Shown here: positions 6,806 to 8,724 of the stretch, one piece after another
Layout: each line of letters opens with the position of its first letter
Position numbering within the stretch: the first letter of the stretch is position 1
DNA from: an uncultured bacterium
GTDB taxonomy: Bacteria; Verrucomicrobiota; Kiritimatiellia; CAIKKV01
Direction: 5' to 3'
Length of the DNA stretch: 8,724 nucleotides
NCBI GenBank assembly: GCA_903828035.1
Contig: CAIKKV010000184.1
Coordinates: forward strand, 1-8,724
Position numbers and translations under genes: made by a program
Notes under the pieces: generated by a model
Told to the model about the DNA's origin: nothing
The model's database searches: none
The model's input: only the letters and a program-made list of their open reading frames with translations

Positions 6806-7372
6806 TTATGTTGGCGGCTGGTGGGGGCCCCTCATGGGCTCCGCGCCGGGCTTCAAGGCCAGGAACAGGGCTCGTTCAACGACCACGGTTCCATCGCCCG
6901 AGACATTTTCAACGTTTTTGTAATAGTGGAAGCCGCACTTCTGGTAGAGGGCGAAAGCGGCGTGATTGTCCATCAGGGTGGTTAATTCAACCCCATCCCG
7001 CCCCGTTTCGCGGGCGGCCTCGATCAGATGGTTCATCAGCTGCAGGCCCAAACCCTGGTGCTGATACTCATTCCGCATGCCGATTCCCAGCAGGGGCACC
7101 GGTTTCAGGAAGTTCCAGAGGAAGAAATAGGCCGCCAGGACCGGGCCGTCAAAAGCGGCCAAGGTGTAGTCCTCGCCTGTTTCCGAGCGACGCAGCATCC
7201 GTTCAAGAGTCGCTTCGTCATAGGCATGGGGGGTGAACTTGCGGCGGGACTCGTCCCCGAGCGCCGCGTGAAAGACCGGGAGGGCGGGCGCATCGGCCCG
7301 GGTCAGCCGGCGGGCCGGCAACACAAGACCGCTCTTCAGTGCCAGTGAAAGTGTGTCAGCGAATGTCAGCAT
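6806..7372 (-). CDS. GNAT family N-acetyltransferase
   Basis: A 188-residue cytoplasmic acetyl-CoA-dependent acetyltransferase of the GNAT fold; the acceptor is unknown. The acetyl-CoA pyrophosphate loop is visible as Q104-H-Q-G-L-G109 within IGMRNEYQHQGLGLQLM, preceded by the beta-4 strand LLGIGM. The later motif B is DNHAAFALYQKCGFHYYKN (135-153), where Asn136 and Tyr143 sit at positions usual for the family, Tyr143 as the likely general acid. The start has AAGGA 7 bases upstream. The gene is on the same strand as the symporter block, but a 95-base AT-rich gap separates them, so it is probably a separate unit, although read-through is possible. It is divergent from the TPR gene. Its C-terminus (AEPMRGPHQPPT) is an unstructured tail. 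Confidence 0.9.
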   Translation of the reverse strand: MLTFADTLSLALKSGLVLPARRLTRADAPALPVFHAALGDESRRKFTPHAYDEATLERMLRRSETGEDYTLAAFDGPVLAAYFFLWNFLKPVPLLGIGMRNEYQHQGLGLQLMNHLIEAARETGRDGVELTTLMDNHAAFALYQKCGFHYYKNVENVSGDGTVVVERALFLALKPGAEPMRGPHQPPT

Positions 7373-7490
7373 GGATCGGTCCTTACCGCTTCAGCGGCCG
7401 GCAAAGCGCCTGATCGGCTTCCCGCTCCCTGGCCACATGATCCGTTTGAGCACCGCCATACTGCGTTTTCCGAAGGGGGGAATCAAGCTG

Positions 7491-7508
7491 TTTGAGCGCT
7501 TTGAGCGC
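7491..7508. repeat. two tandem copies of TTTGAGCGC
   Basis: Two perfect 9-base copies, 7491-7499 and 7500-7508, each holding the palindrome AGCGCT once the next base is included. They lie directly upstream of the TPR gene's ribosome binding site, so could be a protein-binding site or a chance duplication. Confidence 0.45.
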
Positions 7509-7512
7509 TTGT

Positions 7513-7521
7513 GGAGGGAGG
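7513..7521 (+). promoter_or_regulatory. ribosome binding site of the TPR gene
   Basis: GGAGGGAGG ends 11 bases before the ATG at 7533. The spacing is a little long, but this is the only good match near a start, and it favours 7533 over the earlier in-frame ATGs at 7353, 7371 and 7437. It also puts the hydrophobic signal segment near the N-terminus. Confidence 0.55.
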
Positions 7522-7532
7522 CGGCTTATGGC

Positions 7533-8432
7533 ATGATCCGCTTCATGAGCCGAGAGAGCGCCAGAGTGTTGATTGCCGGGTTCGCCAGCCTCCTGATCGT
7601 GCTGGCCCTGGGCGGCAGGGCGGAGGCGGGTTCCGACACCACCCTGGCGCTGGCCCGCTCCCTGGCGGCCTCCGACGATCATGCCCAGGCCGCCCTTGAG
7701 TTTCGCCGGCTCGCGCTTAACACGGCGGGCCGGGCCGAACAGGGCTCGTATTACTGGATGGCCGGGTATGAGTACGGCAGGGCCGGCCGGTTTGACCAGG
7801 CCGAGAAGATGATGGATCAGGCCGAGGATGCCGCTCCTTCCATGGAAACGGAGATCTATCTCCTGCGCGGCGAGAACAACCGCCGGCGCGGCCGGCCCCG
7901 CGAAGCCGCCTTTTACCTGGAAAGCCTCGTCTCCTCGAATCGGCCCGCTGCCGTGCGGTCGGCCGCCGCCCGCCAGCTGACCGCGGTCCGGCTGCAAACC
8001 CGCGATTTCGCCGGAGCCCGCCAGGCGCTATCCGCGGCGCCCGTCCCCCCGGAAAAAGGAATGGCGGCCATCGCGGCGTATGAAAAGGGGCGCGACAAGA
8101 GCCCCGCCGTGGGCGGGCTGCTGGGCCTGATTCCGGGCCTGGGCTACGCCTATTCGGGAGAGTACGCCAACGCCTCGCGCTCGCTGCTGCTGAACGCCCT
8201 GTGCATCTGGGGCATCGTGTCGTTCGCCGAGGATGAAACCTGGGGCGGCGTGGCCGTGGTGGGCTTTGCCGAAATCACCTTTTACACCGGCAGCGTCTAT
8301 GGCGGCGCCGATGCCGCCTTCCGGTACAATCGCGAGCGGCTGGAGTCCTCCACCCGCGTGATTGAAGAGCGCGCCGGCTTCCGGCCCGATTTATCGGCCC
8401 TGCCGCTGCTGAGCCTGCGTTTCGAGTTTTAA
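7533..8432 (+). CDS. Secreted or membrane-anchored TPR-like protein with C-terminal hydrophobic domain
   Basis: A 299-residue envelope protein with no assigned reaction. From the ATG at 7533 it has a signal peptide or anchor (hydrophobic 12-27, likely cut after GRAEA near 32). Helical TPR-like repeats follow at about 36-170 (for example YYWMAGYEYGRAGRFDQAEK, then EIYLLRGENNRRRGRPREAA), typical of protein-protein contact. After a short linker comes a glycine-rich hydrophobic region (193-260) starting GGLLGLIPGLGYAYSGEYAN. This PGLGxxYxGxYxxA pattern recurs in small membrane proteins fused to TPR repeats. The protein ends in LRFEF; a terminal Phe is common in outer-membrane proteins but proves nothing here. 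The frame extends back to 7353, but that part overlaps the divergent GNAT gene and is unlikely to be translated. The MBL-fold gene starts 12 bases after the stop, suggesting one transcript. Confidence 0.75.
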   Translation: MIRFMSRESARVLIAGFASLLIVLALGGRAEAGSDTTLALARSLAASDDHAQAALEFRRLALNTAGRAEQGSYYWMAGYEYGRAGRFDQAEKMMDQAEDAAPSMETEIYLLRGENNRRRGRPREAAFYLESLVSSNRPAAVRSAAARQLTAVRLQTRDFAGARQALSAAPVPPEKGMAAIAAYEKGRDKSPAVGGLLGLIPGLGYAYSGEYANASRSLLLNALCIWGIVSFAEDETWGGVAVVGFAEITFYTGSVYGGADAAFRYNRERLESSTRVIEERAGFRPDLSALPLLSLRFEF

Positions 8433-8444
8433 CGGGAGACCTCC

Positions 8445-8724
8445 ATGCCGCAAGGGGCTGAATTGATGGCGGATGTGCGGGCCTGTCTCCTGAAAGAGGG
8501 ACAGTGCGCGTTCTGGTGGCTGGGCCAGCACAGCTTTATCGTCAAACTCGGCGCCACGGTGGCGCTGATCGACCCCTTTCTCTCCCCGGTGAAGGGGCGG
8601 CTTGTGCCGCCCTTGCTGGATCCCGGGCAGGCGCGCGGGGTTCACCTGGTGCTGGGGACCCACGACCACGCCGATCATATCGACCGCCCGGCCTGGCCGG
8701 GGCTGGCCGCCGCCAGCCCCGAAG
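8445..8724 (+). CDS. UlaG-like metallo-beta-lactamase-fold hydrolase, 3'-truncated by the window
   Basis: The first 93 residues of a metal-dependent hydrolase of the MBL fold. The opening CAFWWLGQHSFIVKLG (21-36), with ALIDPFLSP next, is typical of the UlaG-like (L-ascorbate-6-phosphate lactonase-type) branch. The metal motif THDHADHID supplies His73, His75, Asp77 and His78, the first set of ligands for two metal ions. The remaining ligands lie past the window end. The ATG at 8445 has GGGAG 6 bases upstream. A second ATG, at codon 8, is less likely. The substrate is not known: UlaG-like proteins act on lactones, phosphodiesters and other esters, and no ascorbate-utilisation genes are nearby. 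No signal peptide is seen, so it is probably cytoplasmic. The gene follows the TPR gene by 12 bases. Confidence 0.88.
   Translation, partial: MPQGAELMADVRACLLKEGQCAFWWLGQHSFIVKLGATVALIDPFLSPVKGRLVPPLLDPGQARGVHLVLGTHDHADHIDRPAWPGLAAASPE

Larger units (their letters stand above)
7373..7532. other. divergent intergenic region between the GNAT and TPR genes
   Basis: 160 bases between two divergent starts, which should hold both promoters. I could not pick convincing -35/-10 pairs on either strand. It contains the tandem repeat at 7491-7508 and a 9-base direct repeat CATGATCCG (7436-7444, and 7532-7540 overlapping the TPR start). The TPR frame is open right through, so a longer TPR protein starting at ATG 7437 is formally possible, but no ribosome binding site precedes that ATG. 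Confidence 0.45.

Noticed and set aside
7353..7532. N-terminal extension of the TPR protein from the ATG at 7353
   Set aside because: It overlaps the start of the divergent GNAT gene, lacks a ribosome binding site and would put about 60 residues before the signal segment.
8391..8678. Minus-strand frame opposite the MBL-fold gene start
   Set aside because: The + strand carries the complete HxHxDH metal motif with a good ribosome binding site, so the minus frame is a shadow.

Overview
This is a GC-rich, gene-dense bacterial window, with one short AT-rich gap near 6.72-6.81 kb. It holds seven complete genes and two cut off by the window ends. The organism cannot be fixed from this sequence. A sodium/solute symporter preceded by a tiny one-helix accessory protein, a HexD-like family 20 glycosidase and the high GC would fit a PVC-superphylum bacterium (Kiritimatiellota, Lentisphaerota, Verrucomicrobiota or Planctomycetota). 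That is a low-confidence inference.

Layout. On the left, on the + strand, lies the 3' part of a THUMP/RlmL-type RNA methyltransferase (1-870), followed after 15 bases by an aldo/keto reductase (886-1875). This pair converges, with only 10 bases between, on a four-gene minus-strand block read from about 6710 down to 1886. In order of transcription the block holds a 61-residue membrane accessory protein, a 631-residue sodium:solute symporter with a long extracytoplasmic insertion, a 677-residue cytoplasmic GH20 beta-N-acetylhexosaminidase-like enzyme, and an exported SagB/ThcOx-type nitroreductase-fold protein. The gaps are 15, 6 and 43 bases, so the block is very probably one operon. Its control region is the AT-rich gap 6711-6805, which carries an inverted TGATATAT motif. 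Upstream on the same strand is a GNAT acetyltransferase (6806-7372). Divergent from it on the + strand are a secreted or membrane TPR protein (7533-8432) and the start of a UlaG-like metallo-beta-lactamase-fold hydrolase (8445 to the window end).

How the genes may work together. The minus-strand block looks like an uptake-and-degradation cassette. A Na+-driven symporter, probably aided by its small partner, would bring in a small solute such as an amino-sugar compound. The GH20 enzyme has no signal peptide and would act on it inside the cell. The role of the exported flavin-fold protein in this block is unclear. The flanking genes look like ordinary housekeeping or metabolic genes. I see no RNA genes, CRISPR array, insertion sequence, phage gene or defence system. 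The points most worth a second look are the cysteine cluster around the GH20 active site, the large symporter loop, the small accessory protein and the AT-rich control region.
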